From Pseudomonadota bacterium (GTDB taxonomy: Bacteria; Pseudomonadota; Gammaproteobacteria; Steroidobacterales; Steroidobacteraceae): a stretch of 36,905 nt of DNA. Numbering within the stretch: the first letter of the stretch is position 1; every line of letters begins with the position of its first letter. Shown here one piece after another: positions 1-8,555 of the stretch. Made by a program: the position numbers and the translations under genes. Location of the stretch: assembly GCA_023423065.1 (NCBI GenBank), contig JAFAGC010000127.1, positions 1 to 36,905 of the forward strand, given 5' to 3'. Below the pieces are notes generated by a model that was not told the DNA's origin, did no database searches, and saw only the letters and a program-made list of their open reading frames with translations.

Positions 1-1296
1 CACCAGGAAAGCCACCTGCTGCCGAATCTCTCCGTCGCGGAGAACATCTGCGCGGGCCGTTACCCGCGCCGCTCGTGGACGCGCGGCGGCGGCATCGACT
101 GTCGCGAGACCAACCGGCGCGCGCGCCCGTTGCTCGCGGACCTCGGCAAAGACATCGACGTCGAACAGCTCGCGGGCGGCCTGCCGGCCGCGCTCCAGCA
201 GCTCGCGACCGTGGCACGCGCCGTATCGACCGATGCACGCGTACTGATCCTCGACGAGCCGACTTCGAGCCTGGACGCCGACGAAGTGAAGGCGTTGTTC
301 GCGCTGATCCGCAAGCTGCGCGACAAAGGCGTCGCGATCCTGTTCGTCACGCACTTCCTCGACCAGGTCTACGAGATCTGCGATCGCATCACCGTCCTGC
401 GCAACGGCAGGTTCGTCGGCGAATACGCCTGTGCGCGCCTCGACGCCCATGCGCTCGTGGCGGCGATGGTCGGACGCGAGATCGCGATGGCGAAGACGGC
501 GACGGCCGGCGACCAAACTATCGTCGGCGCCGCGGCGGCCCCGCCCGTGCTCGCCGCGCGCGGCGTCTCCCGTCGCGGACAGCTCCAGCCGATGGACCTC
601 GAGTTGCATCGCGGCGAAGTCCTCGGGCTGGCGGGCCTGCTCGGCTCCGGCCGTACCGAGCTCGCGCGCATCCTGTTCGCGCTCGACCCGAGCGACTCCG
701 GCGAAATCTCGATGGACGGCACGCCCGTCGAGATCGATTCGCCGTCGGACGCACTGAAGCTCGGACTCGGCTTCTGCCCCGAGGACCGCAAGGAAAGCGG
801 CATCGTCGCCGAGCTATCCGTGCGCGAGAACATCGTCCTCGCGCTGCAGGCGCGCATGGGCCTCGGGAAATTCCTGCCGCCCGCCGAGCAGCGCGCGATC
901 GCGGAAAAAATGGTCGCGGCGCTCGGCATCAAGACCGCGAGCATCGAGACACCCATCGGCCAGCTTTCGGGCGGCAACCAGCAGAAGGCGATCATCGGGC
1001 GCTGGCTGGCCACCAACCCACGCGTCCTGATCCTCGACGAGCCGACACGCGGCATCGACATCGCCGCCAAGCAGGAGCTCATGAACGAGATCCTCGCGCT
1101 GGCGCGCGGCGGCACCGCGGTGCTGTTCATCTCCGCGGAGATCGAGGAAGTCGTGCGCGTCGCCGACCGCATCGTCGTGCTGCGCGACCGCGCGAAAGCG
1201 GGCGAGTTGCCGCGCGGCGCGAGCGACGACGCGGTGTACGCGATCATCGCCCGATCGACGGCCCAATCCGGGGCCACGACCGGAGCCGGCGAATGA
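1..1296 (+). CDS. ytfR: Sugar ABC transporter ATP-binding protein, YtfR type (5' end outside window)
   Basis: Cytoplasmic ATPase of a sugar importer of the ribose/galactofuranose class, with two nucleotide-binding domains in one chain. The reading frame is open from base 1 and begins inside the first domain at its Q-loop (HQES), so roughly the first 70 residues, including the first Walker A, are missing. Visible are the first Walker B (LILDEPTSSLD) with the degenerate signature LPAALQQLA, then a second domain with a degenerate Walker A (GLLGSGRTEL, no Lys), a full signature LSGGNQQK and Walker B LILDEPTRGID. These degeneracies are usual for this subfamily. The stop overlaps the next start by 4 bp (ATGA). 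The two permeases downstream match YtfT and YjfF, so the substrate is probably a hexose such as galactofuranose. The substrate is inferred, and the binding protein would lie upstream of the window. Confidence 0.93.
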   Translation, partial: HQESHLLPNLSVAENICAGRYPRRSWTRGGGIDCRETNRRARPLLADLGKDIDVEQLAGGLPAALQQLATVARAVSTDARVLILDEPTSSLDADEVKALFALIRKLRDKGVAILFVTHFLDQVYEICDRITVLRNGRFVGEYACARLDAHALVAAMVGREIAMAKTATAGDQTIVGAAAAPPVLAARGVSRRGQLQPMDLELHRGEVLGLAGLLGSGRTELARILFALDPSDSGEISMDGTPVEIDSPSDALKLGLGFCPEDRKESGIVAELSVRENIVLALQARMGLGKFLPPAEQRAIAEKMVAALGIKTASIETPIGQLSGGNQQKAIIGRWLATNPRVLILDEPTRGIDIAAKQELMNEILALARGGTAVLFISAEIEEVVRVADRIVVLRDRAKAGELPRGASDDAVYAIIARSTAQSGATTGAGE

Positions 1297-2345
1297 AGCG
1301 TCTACGCGAACACGCGTTGTTCTGGCCGGCGAGCACGCTCCTGCTGCTGCTCGCCGCGAGCGCGCTATTCAACCCGGCGTTCCTCTCGATCACGTGGCAG
1401 GACGGGCACCTGTACGGCAGCGTCATCGACATCCTCAACCGCGCGGCGCCGCTCGTCATCGTTTCGCTGGGCATGACGCTCGTCATCGCCGTGCGCGGGC
1501 TCGACATTTCAGTGGGCGCGGTCGTCGCGATCTCCGCCGCGGTTGCGGCACTGATGATCGGCGGCAGCTTTTCCGCGGACGGCGCGGTCGAAAGCCGTTA
1601 TCCGCTGTGGCTCGCCCTCGGCGCCGCGCTCGCGATCGCCGCGGCCTGCGGCCTGTGGAACGGCCTGCTGGTCGTGAAGGCCGGCATGCAACCCATCGTC
1701 GCGACACTCATCCTGATGGTGGCCGGCCGCGGCATCGCGCAGCTGCTGACCGGCGGCCAGATCATCACCGTCTACTACCCGCCCTTCTTCACGCTGGGCA
1801 ACGGCTACCTGCTCGGCCTGCCGGTGGCGTTGTGGATCGCGGCGCTCACGTTCGCGGTCCTCTATCTACTCTTGTCGCGCACGGCGCTTGGACTGTTCGT
1901 GCGAGCCATCGGCGGAAACCCCGAAGCCGCGCGCGTCGCCGGCGTGCGCTCCTCGGCCATCACGCTGTGCGTGTACACGTTCTGCGGTTTCGCGGCCGGC
2001 ATCGCCGGCCTCATCGTGAGCTCGAACGTCAAGAGCGCGGACGCCAACAACGCGGGCAACCTGCTCGAACTCGACGCGATCCTCGCGGTGACGCTCGGCG
2101 GCACGGCGCTCACGGGCGGCCGCTTCACTCTCGCCGGCACCGTGCTCGGCGCGCTGATCATCCAGACCCTGACGTCGATCATCTATTCATTCGGCGTGCC
2201 GCCCGAGGTCAATCTCGTCGTCAAGGCGGCACTGGTGTTCGCCGTGATGTTGCTGCAGTCGGCGGAGTTCCGCGCGGTGGTGTGGCGAGTCGCGCGCCCC
2301 GCGGCGAAGCGCGAGACACGCGCGGACGAGGGGGCATCGCCATGA
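1293..2345 (+). CDS. ytfT: Sugar ABC transporter permease, YtfT type
   Basis: Inner-membrane permease (350 aa) of the BPD_transp_2 family. After a short basic start (MKRLREH) it is almost entirely hydrophobic helices. Family signatures are DILNRAAPLVIVSLGMTLV, RGLDISVGAV, ILMVAGRGIAQLLTGGQI, SADANNAG and LELDAILAVTLGG; I recognise these as close to E. coli YtfT. The ATG overlaps the ATPase stop by 4 bp and its own stop overlaps the next permease by 4 bp, so translation of the three genes is probably coupled. It would form a heterodimeric channel with the YjfF-type permease encoded next. Confidence 0.93.
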   Translation: MKRLREHALFWPASTLLLLLAASALFNPAFLSITWQDGHLYGSVIDILNRAAPLVIVSLGMTLVIAVRGLDISVGAVVAISAAVAALMIGGSFSADGAVESRYPLWLALGAALAIAAACGLWNGLLVVKAGMQPIVATLILMVAGRGIAQLLTGGQIITVYYPPFFTLGNGYLLGLPVALWIAALTFAVLYLLLSRTALGLFVRAIGGNPEAARVAGVRSSAITLCVYTFCGFAAGIAGLIVSSNVKSADANNAGNLLELDAILAVTLGGTALTGGRFTLAGTVLGALIIQTLTSIIYSFGVPPEVNLVVKAALVFAVMLLQSAEFRAVVWRVARPAAKRETRADEGASP

Positions 2346-3310
2346 CGACCGCGATGAACCGGCGCCTGCTGCCGCTCGCCGTGACGATGGCGCTGTTCGT
2401 CGCGATGGCCTCCTACGGCGCCGTCCGCTACGACGCGTTCCTGTCGCCGCAGGTGTTCCTGAACCTTGTCATCGACAACGCGTTCCTGTGCATCGTCGCG
2501 GTCGGCATGACGTTCGTGATCCTCTCCGGCGGCATCGACCTCTCGGTCGGCGCGGTGATCGCACTCACGACCATGATCTCGGCCACGCTGCTGGCCGAAG
2601 GCTGGAATCCGTATGCCGCGATGGCGGTGGTGCTCCTCATAGGCGCGGTGTTCGGCGGCCTGCAGGGTTACCTGATACAACGCTTCGGACTCGCGCCGTT
2701 CATCGTGACGCTCGCCGGCATGTTCCTCGCGCGCGGCTGCTGCTATCTCATCAGCACCGAGTCGATCCCGATCGTGGATCCGACCTACGCCGCGATCGCC
2801 CAGGCGCGCATCCCGCTCGGCGCGGGCGCGTCGCTCACGGTCGGCGGAATCATCGCGCTCGCCGCGGTCGCGATCGCGATCCGCGTGGCGCACTCCACCG
2901 AGTTCGGCCGCACGGTGTACGCGCTCGGCGGCGGCGAGTTCTCGGCGCGCCTGATGGGACTCAAGGTCGACTCGACCAAGATCGGTGTCTATCTACTGAG
3001 CGGCCTGTGCGCGGCGCTCGCCGGCATCGTCATGACGTTCTACATGCTCTCGGGCTACAGCCTGCACGCGATGGGCCTCGAGCTCGACGCCATCGCCGCC
3101 GTGGTCATCGGCGGCACGCTGCTGGCGGGCGGCGTGGGGTACGTGGCCGGAACGTTGTTCGGCGTGCTGATTCTGGGCATCATCCAGACCCTCATCGCAT
3201 TCGACGGGACCTTGAGTTCATGGTGGACGCGAATCGTCGTAGGTGCCTTGCTCTTGCTCTTCTGCCTGTTGCAGCGGCTGTTCGAAGGGCGAGCGCGCAA
3301 GACTCCGTAA
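2342..3310 (+). CDS. yjfF: Sugar ABC transporter permease, YjfF type
   Basis: Second inner-membrane permease of the importer (322 aa), same superfamily as its upstream neighbour but closest to YjfF. Recognisable stretches are DNAFLCIVAVGMTFVILSGG followed by IDLSVGAVIAL, ESIPIVDPTY, ELDAIAAVVIGGTLLAGGVG and the C-terminal FDGTLSSWWTRIVVG. The ATG overlaps the previous stop by 4 bp. The last 91 bp may overlap, in another frame, the start of the aldose epimerase gene. Because the two permeases are of the two distinct Ytf/Yjf types, the transporter is probably a heterodimer rather than a homodimer. Confidence 0.93.
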   Translation: MTTAMNRRLLPLAVTMALFVAMASYGAVRYDAFLSPQVFLNLVIDNAFLCIVAVGMTFVILSGGIDLSVGAVIALTTMISATLLAEGWNPYAAMAVVLLIGAVFGGLQGYLIQRFGLAPFIVTLAGMFLARGCCYLISTESIPIVDPTYAAIAQARIPLGAGASLTVGGIIALAAVAIAIRVAHSTEFGRTVYALGGGEFSARLMGLKVDSTKIGVYLLSGLCAALAGIVMTFYMLSGYSLHAMGLELDAIAAVVIGGTLLAGGVGYVAGTLFGVLILGIIQTLIAFDGTLSSWWTRIVVGALLLLFCLLQRLFEGRARKTP

Positions 3311-4344
3311 GCACGCCAAGGGGCCAGGAAGGCCAGCCACGCCCGTTCGGCCGGATGGCGGACGGCAGCCAGGTCGACGTCTTCACGCTCGGTTCGCCCG
3401 ACGGCCTGCAGGCCGAGATCCTCACGCTCGGCGGCACGCTGCGCAGCCTGACGGTTCCGGTGCGCGGCAAACGCATCCCGCTCATCCTGTCATTGCCCGA
3501 TCTCGCGGCTTATCTCAAGGACACCTCTTACCTCGGCCAGCTCGTCGGGCGTTACGGCAACCGCATCGGGGGCGCGGCTTTCGAACTCGACGGCAAGCGG
3601 TACGAACTGACCGCGAACAATGGGCCCAACACGCTGCACGGCGGCGAAGTCGGCTTCGGCAAATACATCTGGACCGTGCTCGGCGCCGGCGGCGGTGCGC
3701 GCCACGGATACGTGAAGCTGGCGCATCGCTCGCCCGCGGGCACCAATGGTTTTCCGGGCAATCTCGACGTCAGCGCGCTGATCACAGTTTACGAAAACAC
3801 GCTGACACTTGCCTACGAGGCGACCACCGACGCGCCCACGCCGATCAGCCTGACGTGGCATCCGTACTTCAACATCTCCGGCGATCCCGGCCGGCCCATC
3901 GACGAGCAGACGCTGCGCATCGCCGCCAACCGCTATCTACCGATCGACCAGGCGCGCGTGCCCACCGGCGAAATCGCGCCGGTGGCCGGCACGCCGTTCG
4001 ACTTCCGGCGCGCGAAGGCGCTGCGCGTGCCGCCGCCCTCCTCGCATCCGCAGATCGCCCTTGCCGGCGGCTACGACCATTGCTGGGTGCTCGACAAGGA
4101 TGCGCGCGTGGCCGCGGAACTGTACTCGCCCGCGAGCGGCCTGCGCATGCAGGTGCGCACCAGCCTGCCGGGTCTGCAGGTCTATGGCGCGTACCACCTG
4201 CGGAACGTGTATCCGGGGTTGCATGCCGTATGCCTCGAGCCGGAGAATTTTCCCGACGCGCCCAACCATCCGAACTTCCCGAGCAGCATCCTGCGGCCCG
4301 GCGAGATCCACAAGTCGCACATGAGCTTCAGTTTCCCCGGGTGA
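3220..4344 (+). CDS. galM: Aldose 1-epimerase (galactose mutarotase), possibly exported
   Basis: Interconverts the alpha and beta anomers of aldoses such as galactose, and fits its position behind a sugar importer. Family residues are visible: GNRIGGAAF and NNGPNTLHGG in the first part, the catalytic-acid His in LTWHPYFNISG, Asp in GGYDHCWVLD, and the catalytic Glu in CLEPENFPDAPNHPNF. The start is uncertain. From ATG 3220 the product is 374 aa and begins with a basic, hydrophobic, signal-peptide-like segment ending near ASAQD, but this lies inside the 3' end of yjfF. ATG 3355 would give 329 aa starting at MADGSQVD, but it cuts off the FG that usually precedes this conserved region, and neither start has a clear ribosome binding site. 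The upstream start is preferred for that reason. Confidence 0.88.
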   Translation: MVDANRRRCLALALLPVAAAVRRASAQDSVSTPRGQEGQPRPFGRMADGSQVDVFTLGSPDGLQAEILTLGGTLRSLTVPVRGKRIPLILSLPDLAAYLKDTSYLGQLVGRYGNRIGGAAFELDGKRYELTANNGPNTLHGGEVGFGKYIWTVLGAGGGARHGYVKLAHRSPAGTNGFPGNLDVSALITVYENTLTLAYEATTDAPTPISLTWHPYFNISGDPGRPIDEQTLRIAANRYLPIDQARVPTGEIAPVAGTPFDFRRAKALRVPPPSSHPQIALAGGYDHCWVLDKDARVAAELYSPASGLRMQVRTSLPGLQVYGAYHLRNVYPGLHAVCLEPENFPDAPNHPNFPSSILRPGEIHKSHMSFSFPG

Positions 4345-4348
4345 CACC

Positions 4349-4699
4349 ATGAAACACATCTGGCTGGTCTTCGCGCTTTGCTTCGCCGCCAACGCCGCGC
4401 AGGGCGCATGCGCCGAGAAACGCACGCGCGGCCTGAACTTCATGCTGCTCTCGGTGCCCGAGGACGCGCCGCGACCGGCGAGCGTGGCCGACTTCAGGTT
4501 CATCACCAACGACACGACCTTCGAGCAGATGACGGCGAAGATCGGCCCGCCGGACGCGGCCGACGGCCAGACCCGGCCCATCTACATCTACTGCCTGGCC
4601 GACGGCGTCGAGGTCACGGTGCGGACGTCGAAGGACGGCACGCTGATCGAATCCGTGCGCGAGGGCCGCAACGAGATCTTCAAGCGCAAGAAGAAGTAG
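4349..4699 (+). CDS. Small exported protein of unknown function
   Basis: 116 aa. The first 20 or so residues (MKHIWLVFALCFAANAAQGA) form a typical signal peptide, so the mature protein should be periplasmic, about 96 aa. The mature part holds a Thr-Phe-Glu-Gln segment (TTFEQMTAKIGPPDA), a short strand-rich region (IYIYCLADGVEVTVRTSKDG) and a Lys-rich tail (KRKKK). Two cysteines (one just after the cleavage site, one in YCLAD) could form a disulfide. I do not recognise the family; the pattern recalls small SmpA-like folds, but that is only an impression. It starts 4 bp after the epimerase stop, so it may be cotranscribed with the sugar genes. Confidence 0.7.
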   Translation: MKHIWLVFALCFAANAAQGACAEKRTRGLNFMLLSVPEDAPRPASVADFRFITNDTTFEQMTAKIGPPDAADGQTRPIYIYCLADGVEVTVRTSKDGTLIESVREGRNEIFKRKKK

Positions 4700-4730
4700 C
4701 CGCGCGAAGGCGAACGGCGCGCCGGACGGT

Positions 4731-4736
4731 TATCAT
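4731..4736 (+). promoter_or_regulatory. Candidate -10 box for a near-leaderless lpxL-type gene
   Basis: TATCAT, one mismatch from TATAAT, ends 9 nt before the GTG start at 4746. Transcription would then begin about 1-3 nt before the start codon. No ribosome binding site is visible and no good -35 stands 16-18 bp upstream. The same layout recurs at five other starts in this window. Confidence 0.3.
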
Positions 4737-4745
4737 CCGCAGCGC

Positions 4746-5651
4746 GTGAAAGCCGAGTTCTTCAAACCGGAATACTGGCCGACCTGGCTCGGCCTGGCGA
4801 TCCTGCGCGTCTTCGAACCCCTGCCTCACCGGCTGCTCTATCTACTCGGCCGCGGAGTGGGCTTGTTCCTGCACCTGTTCCCGACGCCGTTCAAGCGAAT
4901 CGCCCGCCGCAACATCGAGTTGTGCCTGCCGGAGCTATCCGAGGCCGAACGCGCGCGCATCCTGCGTGAACATTTCGCCGGGCTCGGCTGCGCGTTGTTC
5001 GAGACCGCCATGAGCTGGTGGTCCTCGAACGAGCGCATCCGCCGCATCACGATGATGACCGGTCTCGAACACCTCGAAGCCGCGCAGCGCACCGGGCGCG
5101 GCGTATTGCTGCTGTCCGCGCATTTCAATTCCATCGAGATCGGCTGCCGCGCGCTCGCGGCGCGTCTGCCGCTCAACGTCATGTACCGCCCCACCAGGAA
5201 CGAGCTGATCGGCGAATTCGTGCACTCGCGACGCGCGGTGCAGACGAAGCGCGCGATCCCTCGCGACGACGTGCGCACGCTGGTCAAGGCGCTGAAGGAA
5301 GGCGACGTCGTCTGGTATGCGCCCGACCAGAGTTTTCGCAAGAAGGGCGCGCAGATGGTGAAGCTGTTCGGCATTCCCGCCGCGACGAACACGGCCACCT
5401 CGCGCATCGCCGGGATGACGAACGCGCTGGTCCTGCCCTATTTCTTCGAACGGACGCCGCAGGGCGGGTACCAGGGCACCATTCATCCGCCGCTCGAGGA
5501 CTTCCCTTCCGACGACGCCGTCGCCGATACCGAGCGGTTCAACCGTATCGTGGAGGCGGAGGTCCGGCGCATTCCCGAGCAGTACCTGTGGATTCACCGG
5601 CGATTCAAGGGTTTGACGCCGGATTACCCGAACTATTACACGCGGACCTGA
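4746..5651 (+). CDS. LpxL/HtrB-family lipid A acyltransferase
   Basis: Transfers a secondary acyl chain onto the lipid A precursor at the inner membrane. The 301 aa product has the family's order: an N-terminal hydrophobic segment (LLYLLGRGVGLFLHLFP), the catalytic H-x4-E motif in LLLSAHFNSIEIG, the YRPTRNELI region, the PDQSFRKKGAQMVKLFG substrate loop, and the C-terminal RIPEQYLWIHRRFKGL signature. Length is close to E. coli LpxL (about 306 aa). The start is GTG, directly downstream of a -10-like TATCAT, with no ribosome binding site. Whether it acts as LpxL (lauroyl) or LpxM cannot be told from sequence alone, so no symbol is given. Confidence 0.9.
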   Translation: MKAEFFKPEYWPTWLGLAILRVFEPLPHRLLYLLGRGVGLFLHLFPTPFKRIARRNIELCLPELSEAERARILREHFAGLGCALFETAMSWWSSNERIRRITMMTGLEHLEAAQRTGRGVLLLSAHFNSIEIGCRALAARLPLNVMYRPTRNELIGEFVHSRRAVQTKRAIPRDDVRTLVKALKEGDVVWYAPDQSFRKKGAQMVKLFGIPAATNTATSRIAGMTNALVLPYFFERTPQGGYQGTIHPPLEDFPSDDAVADTERFNRIVEAEVRRIPEQYLWIHRRFKGLTPDYPNYYTRT

Positions 5652-5787
5652 TCCCCTTTCCGCGCACGGGAACCCGGCTGTCAGGGAAACAGGGCGTTGG
5701 TGTGGCCGACCGCCGACGCCTTTTCGATGGCCCGCCGGCCCGCGCGCGAATTAAGATAGCCGCTCACCATACGGGGATCCGAACGTC

Positions 5788-6165
5788 ATGAAGCGATATG
5801 TATTGAGCGCCCTCATTCTCGGCGGCTTCGCCGCCTCCCACGCGATGGCCGCCTGCGAGTACCCGACGGCCCCCGGTAAATTCCCGGACGGTGCCAGCGC
5901 GACGCTCGACGAGATGAAGGCCGCCAAGGCTTCGGTCGTGAAGTACAACAACGACATGGAAGCGTACCTGGTTTGCATCAAGCAGGAATTCGACGCGAAG
6001 GTCGCCGAGAACACGAGCTCGACCGACAAGCAGAAGGCCGAAATGCAGCGCATGCAGGATCAGAAGCACAACGCCGCGGTGAAGGAAGTCACCGAAGTGA
6101 CCGAGCGCTTCAACGAGCAGCTGCGTACGTACAAGGCCAAGGCCGCGGAGAAGAAGGCCGGCTGA
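5788..6165 (+). CDS. Small periplasmic coiled-coil protein of unknown function
   Basis: 125 aa. A signal peptide is clear (MKRYVLSALILGGFAASHAM, then AA before CEYP). The mature part is highly charged and Lys/Glu/Ala-rich, with long heptad-like stretches (KQKAEMQRMQDQKHNAAVKE and TERFNEQLRTYKAKAAEKKA), so a helical coiled coil is likely. Two cysteines (CEYP and LVCIK) may pair. A TAAGAT hexamer at 5752-5757 could be a -10 box, and GGGGAT about 10 nt before the ATG could serve as ribosome binding site. I do not recognise a named family. It stands alone between the lpxL-type gene and the molybdenum cofactor operon. Confidence 0.75.
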   Translation: MKRYVLSALILGGFAASHAMAACEYPTAPGKFPDGASATLDEMKAAKASVVKYNNDMEAYLVCIKQEFDAKVAENTSSTDKQKAEMQRMQDQKHNAAVKEVTEVTERFNEQLRTYKAKAAEKKAG

Positions 6166-6211
6166 TTCCGTCCCGCTGATCATGGCGTGACGGGGTCCGG
6201 GCACACCGCTC

Positions 6212-7408
6212 ATGTTGACGCCAGCACAAGCCGAATCCCTGATCGAGCAGCACCTTTCGTGCCTGCCGATCGAATCGCTGCCGCTCGCGCAGGCCGCGGG
6301 CGCCGTGCTGCGCGAAAACATCTACGCTGAGCGTGACCAGCCGCCGTTCGACCGCGTCGCGATGGACGGCATCGCCCTGTCTGCTGCCGCCGCGCAGCAC
6401 GCGGGCGGACGCCTGCGTGTCGCGAGCTCGCAGGCGGCGGGCGACCCGCCGCACACGCTGCCCGACGACGAGTCCTGCATCGAAATCATGACGGGCGCGA
6501 TGCTGCCGGGCGGCTGCGACGCGGTCGTCCCGGTCGAGCAGATCCAGCGCAACGGCGCGTTCGCCGAGATCGGCCGCAAGGAACTGAAGCCCTGGCAGAA
6601 CGTGCATCGGCGCGGATCCGACTGCCGCCAGGGCGCGTTGCTGCTCGCCGCGGGCACGAAATTGTCCGCGCCCGAGGTGGCGATCGCGGCCGGCGCCGGC
6701 ATGGCGCGCGTGCGCGTCAGCGCGCAGCCGATGATCGTCGTGATCTCCACCGGCAACGAGCTCGTGGAACCCGGTGACGTCATCGAGCCGCACCAGGTGC
6801 GCCGCTCGAACGCGTACGGCATCACCGCGTCGTTGCGGCAACACGGTTTCACGCGTGTCGCGGACGATCACGTGCGGGACGACGAGGCCCGGCTCACGGA
6901 GCGGCTCGGGTTCCACCTGCGCACACACGATGTGCTGATCCTCTCCGGCGGCGTGTCGATGGGGCGCCTCGATCTCGTGCCCAAGGTGCTCGAGCAACTC
7001 GGCGTGAGCATGGTTTTCCATCACATCGCGCAGCGGCCCGGCAAGCCGATGTGGTTCGGCGTCTCGCAGTCCGGCCCGGCGGTGTTCGCGCTGCCCGGCA
7101 ATCCGGTGTCGACGCTGGTCTGCCTGTCGCGTTACGTGCTGCCGGCCCTGCGCGCCGCGATGGGCCAGGCGAGCGCGGAGGTCCCGCGCATCGCGCTCAC
7201 CGCGCCGTTCGAGGTGAAGGCGCCGCTCGCGTTCTATCTACCCGTGAGGCTCAAGAGCGACGACTGGGGCCGCACCTCGGCCGAGCCCCGGCCCACGAAC
7301 GGATCGGGCGATTTCACCGCGCTCGCCGGCACCGACGGATTCGTCGAGCTGCCGCCGGGTCCCAACACCTTCCCGAAGGGCTTCGTGGCCCGGTTCTACC
7401 GCTGGTGA
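6212..7408 (+). CDS. moeA: Molybdopterin molybdenumtransferase MoeA
   Basis: Inserts molybdate into adenylated molybdopterin, the last common step of molybdenum cofactor synthesis. The 398 aa length matches E. coli MoeA (411 aa). Characteristic segments are DRVAMDGIAL, EIMTGAMLPGGCDAVVPVEQ, ISTGNELVEPGD followed by RRSNAYGI, LSGGVSMGRLDLVPKVL, QRPGKPMWFGV and FALPGNPVSTLVCL, with a C-terminal domain ending FPKGFVARFYRW. It is the first gene of the operon and its stop overlaps the GTG start of moaA by 4 bp. No MogA or MoaB (the partner that adenylates molybdopterin) is encoded in the window. Confidence 0.96.
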   Translation: MLTPAQAESLIEQHLSCLPIESLPLAQAAGAVLRENIYAERDQPPFDRVAMDGIALSAAAAQHAGGRLRVASSQAAGDPPHTLPDDESCIEIMTGAMLPGGCDAVVPVEQIQRNGAFAEIGRKELKPWQNVHRRGSDCRQGALLLAAGTKLSAPEVAIAAGAGMARVRVSAQPMIVVISTGNELVEPGDVIEPHQVRRSNAYGITASLRQHGFTRVADDHVRDDEARLTERLGFHLRTHDVLILSGGVSMGRLDLVPKVLEQLGVSMVFHHIAQRPGKPMWFGVSQSGPAVFALPGNPVSTLVCLSRYVLPALRAAMGQASAEVPRIALTAPFEVKAPLAFYLPVRLKSDDWGRTSAEPRPTNGSGDFTALAGTDGFVELPPGPNTFPKGFVARFYRW

Positions 7409-8466
7409 ACGCTCCACGCGAAACGGTCGTCAGGTTGGGCGGCGCGGCCGGCACGAAACCGCCGGTCGACGCGCTGCGCCGGCCGATTCACGACCTGCGC
7501 ATCTCGGTGATGGACCGCTGCAACTTCCGCTGTCCGTACTGCATGCCGCGCGAGACCTTCCACGATTCGTATCGATTCCTGAAGTCGAGCGAGCGGCTGG
7601 ACTTCACCGAAATCCTGCGACTCTCGCGCGGCTTCGTGCGCGCGGGCGTGAAGAAGCTGCGCATCACGGGTGGCGAGCCGCTGCTGCGGCCCAACCTGCC
7701 GGACCTCATCGGCGACCTGTCTTCCCTGCCCGGCGTCGAGGACGTGGCGCTGACCACGAACGGCATCCTGCTCGCGAAGTACGCCACCGAGCTCAAGGCC
7801 GCGGGGCTCAGCCGCGTGACCGTGAGCCTCGACACGCTCGATCCGGACGTGTTCAAGCGCATGAGCGGCGGCTTCGGCGGCGTCGCGGAAGTGCTCCAAG
7901 GCATCGAGCACGCGCGGCGCGCGGGGCTCGCGCCGATCAAGATCAACACGGTGGTCCAGCGCGGAGTGAACGATCACACGCTGCTCGACCTGCTCGCGCA
8001 CTTCCGCGGCACGGACGTGATCGTGCGGTTCATCGAGTACATGGACGTCGGTACGCGCAACCACTGGGAGCCGACCCTGGTCGTGCCGTCGCGCGAGCTC
8101 GCGGCGACGATCAACGCGCGCTGGCCGATCGCGCCGCGCGAGGCGAACTACCGGGGCGAGGTCGCGGAACGATACGTCTACGCGGACGGCGCGGGCGAGA
8201 TCGGCTTCATTTCATCGGTGTCCCAGCCCTTCTGCGGCGACTGCTCGCGCGCGCGCATCTCGTCCGACGGCTCCTTCTACACCTGCCTGTTCGCGACCCA
8301 GGGCCTGGATCTGCGCGGCCCGCTGCGCGCCGGCGCGACCGACGAGGAACTCTACGAACTCATCCGCGGCACCTGGACCGGCCGCCGCGACCGTTACAGC
8401 GAGCTGCGCGCGTCGATGCGCAGCACCGACCTCCACAAGGTCGAAATGAACTACATCGGCGGCTGA
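7405..8466 (+). CDS. moaA: GTP 3',8-cyclase MoaA (radical SAM)
   Basis: First enzyme of molybdenum cofactor synthesis: with S-adenosylmethionine it converts GTP to 3',8-cyclo-7,8-dihydro-GTP. The GTG at 7405 overlaps the moeA stop (GTGA) and gives 353 aa, the usual size. The N-terminal cluster motif is DRCNFRCPYCMP with Cys39, Cys43 and Cys46. SAM-binding signatures KLRITGGEPLLRP and LTTNGILL follow. The second [4Fe-4S] cluster uses Cys277 and Cys280 (FCGDCSRAR) and Cys294 (YTCLF). The protein ends in MNYIGG, the conserved Gly-Gly tail needed by this family. A long hairpin separates it from moaC. Confidence 0.97.
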   Translation: MNAPRETVVRLGGAAGTKPPVDALRRPIHDLRISVMDRCNFRCPYCMPRETFHDSYRFLKSSERLDFTEILRLSRGFVRAGVKKLRITGGEPLLRPNLPDLIGDLSSLPGVEDVALTTNGILLAKYATELKAAGLSRVTVSLDTLDPDVFKRMSGGFGGVAEVLQGIEHARRAGLAPIKINTVVQRGVNDHTLLDLLAHFRGTDVIVRFIEYMDVGTRNHWEPTLVVPSRELAATINARWPIAPREANYRGEVAERYVYADGAGEIGFISSVSQPFCGDCSRARISSDGSFYTCLFATQGLDLRGPLRAGATDEELYELIRGTWTGRRDRYSELRASMRSTDLHKVEMNYIGG

Positions 8467-8472
8467 GCGCCT

Positions 8473-8553
8473 GATCCGGGACAGATTTATTTATCGACGA
8501 TATCTGTTCAAATGTTCGCCACATATCGTCGATAAATAGATCTGTCCCGGATC
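8473..8553. repeat. Long palindromic element between moaA and moaC
   Basis: Arms 8473-8503 and 8523-8553 (31 nt each) are reverse complements at 30 of 31 positions, with a 19-nt loop. The outer part carries GATCCGGGACAGAT, echoing the GGGGACAGACCT module of other repeats in this window; the inner part is AT-rich (TATTTATCGACGATAT). It begins 6 nt after the moaA stop and ends 2 nt before the moaC ATG, occupying the place of a ribosome binding site. It looks like a REP/MITE-type mobile palindrome; the class is inferred. Confidence 0.85.
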
Positions 8554-8555
8554 CC

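Noticed and set aside
75..1292. Long open frame apparently fusing a new N-terminal region to the YtfT permease
   Set aside because: The part before 1293 is the out-of-frame ATPase sequence, Arg-rich and featureless; the permease starts at the ATGA overlap.
4..1296. Loss of Walker A Lys in the second ATPase domain as a defect
   Set aside because: This degeneracy is normal for the RbsA/YtfR class of two-domain sugar ATPases.
8473..8553. Possible riboswitch (molybdenum cofactor type) before moaC
   Set aside because: The element is a simple near-perfect palindrome without the multi-helix Moco riboswitch layout, and it shares sequence with dispersed repeats.
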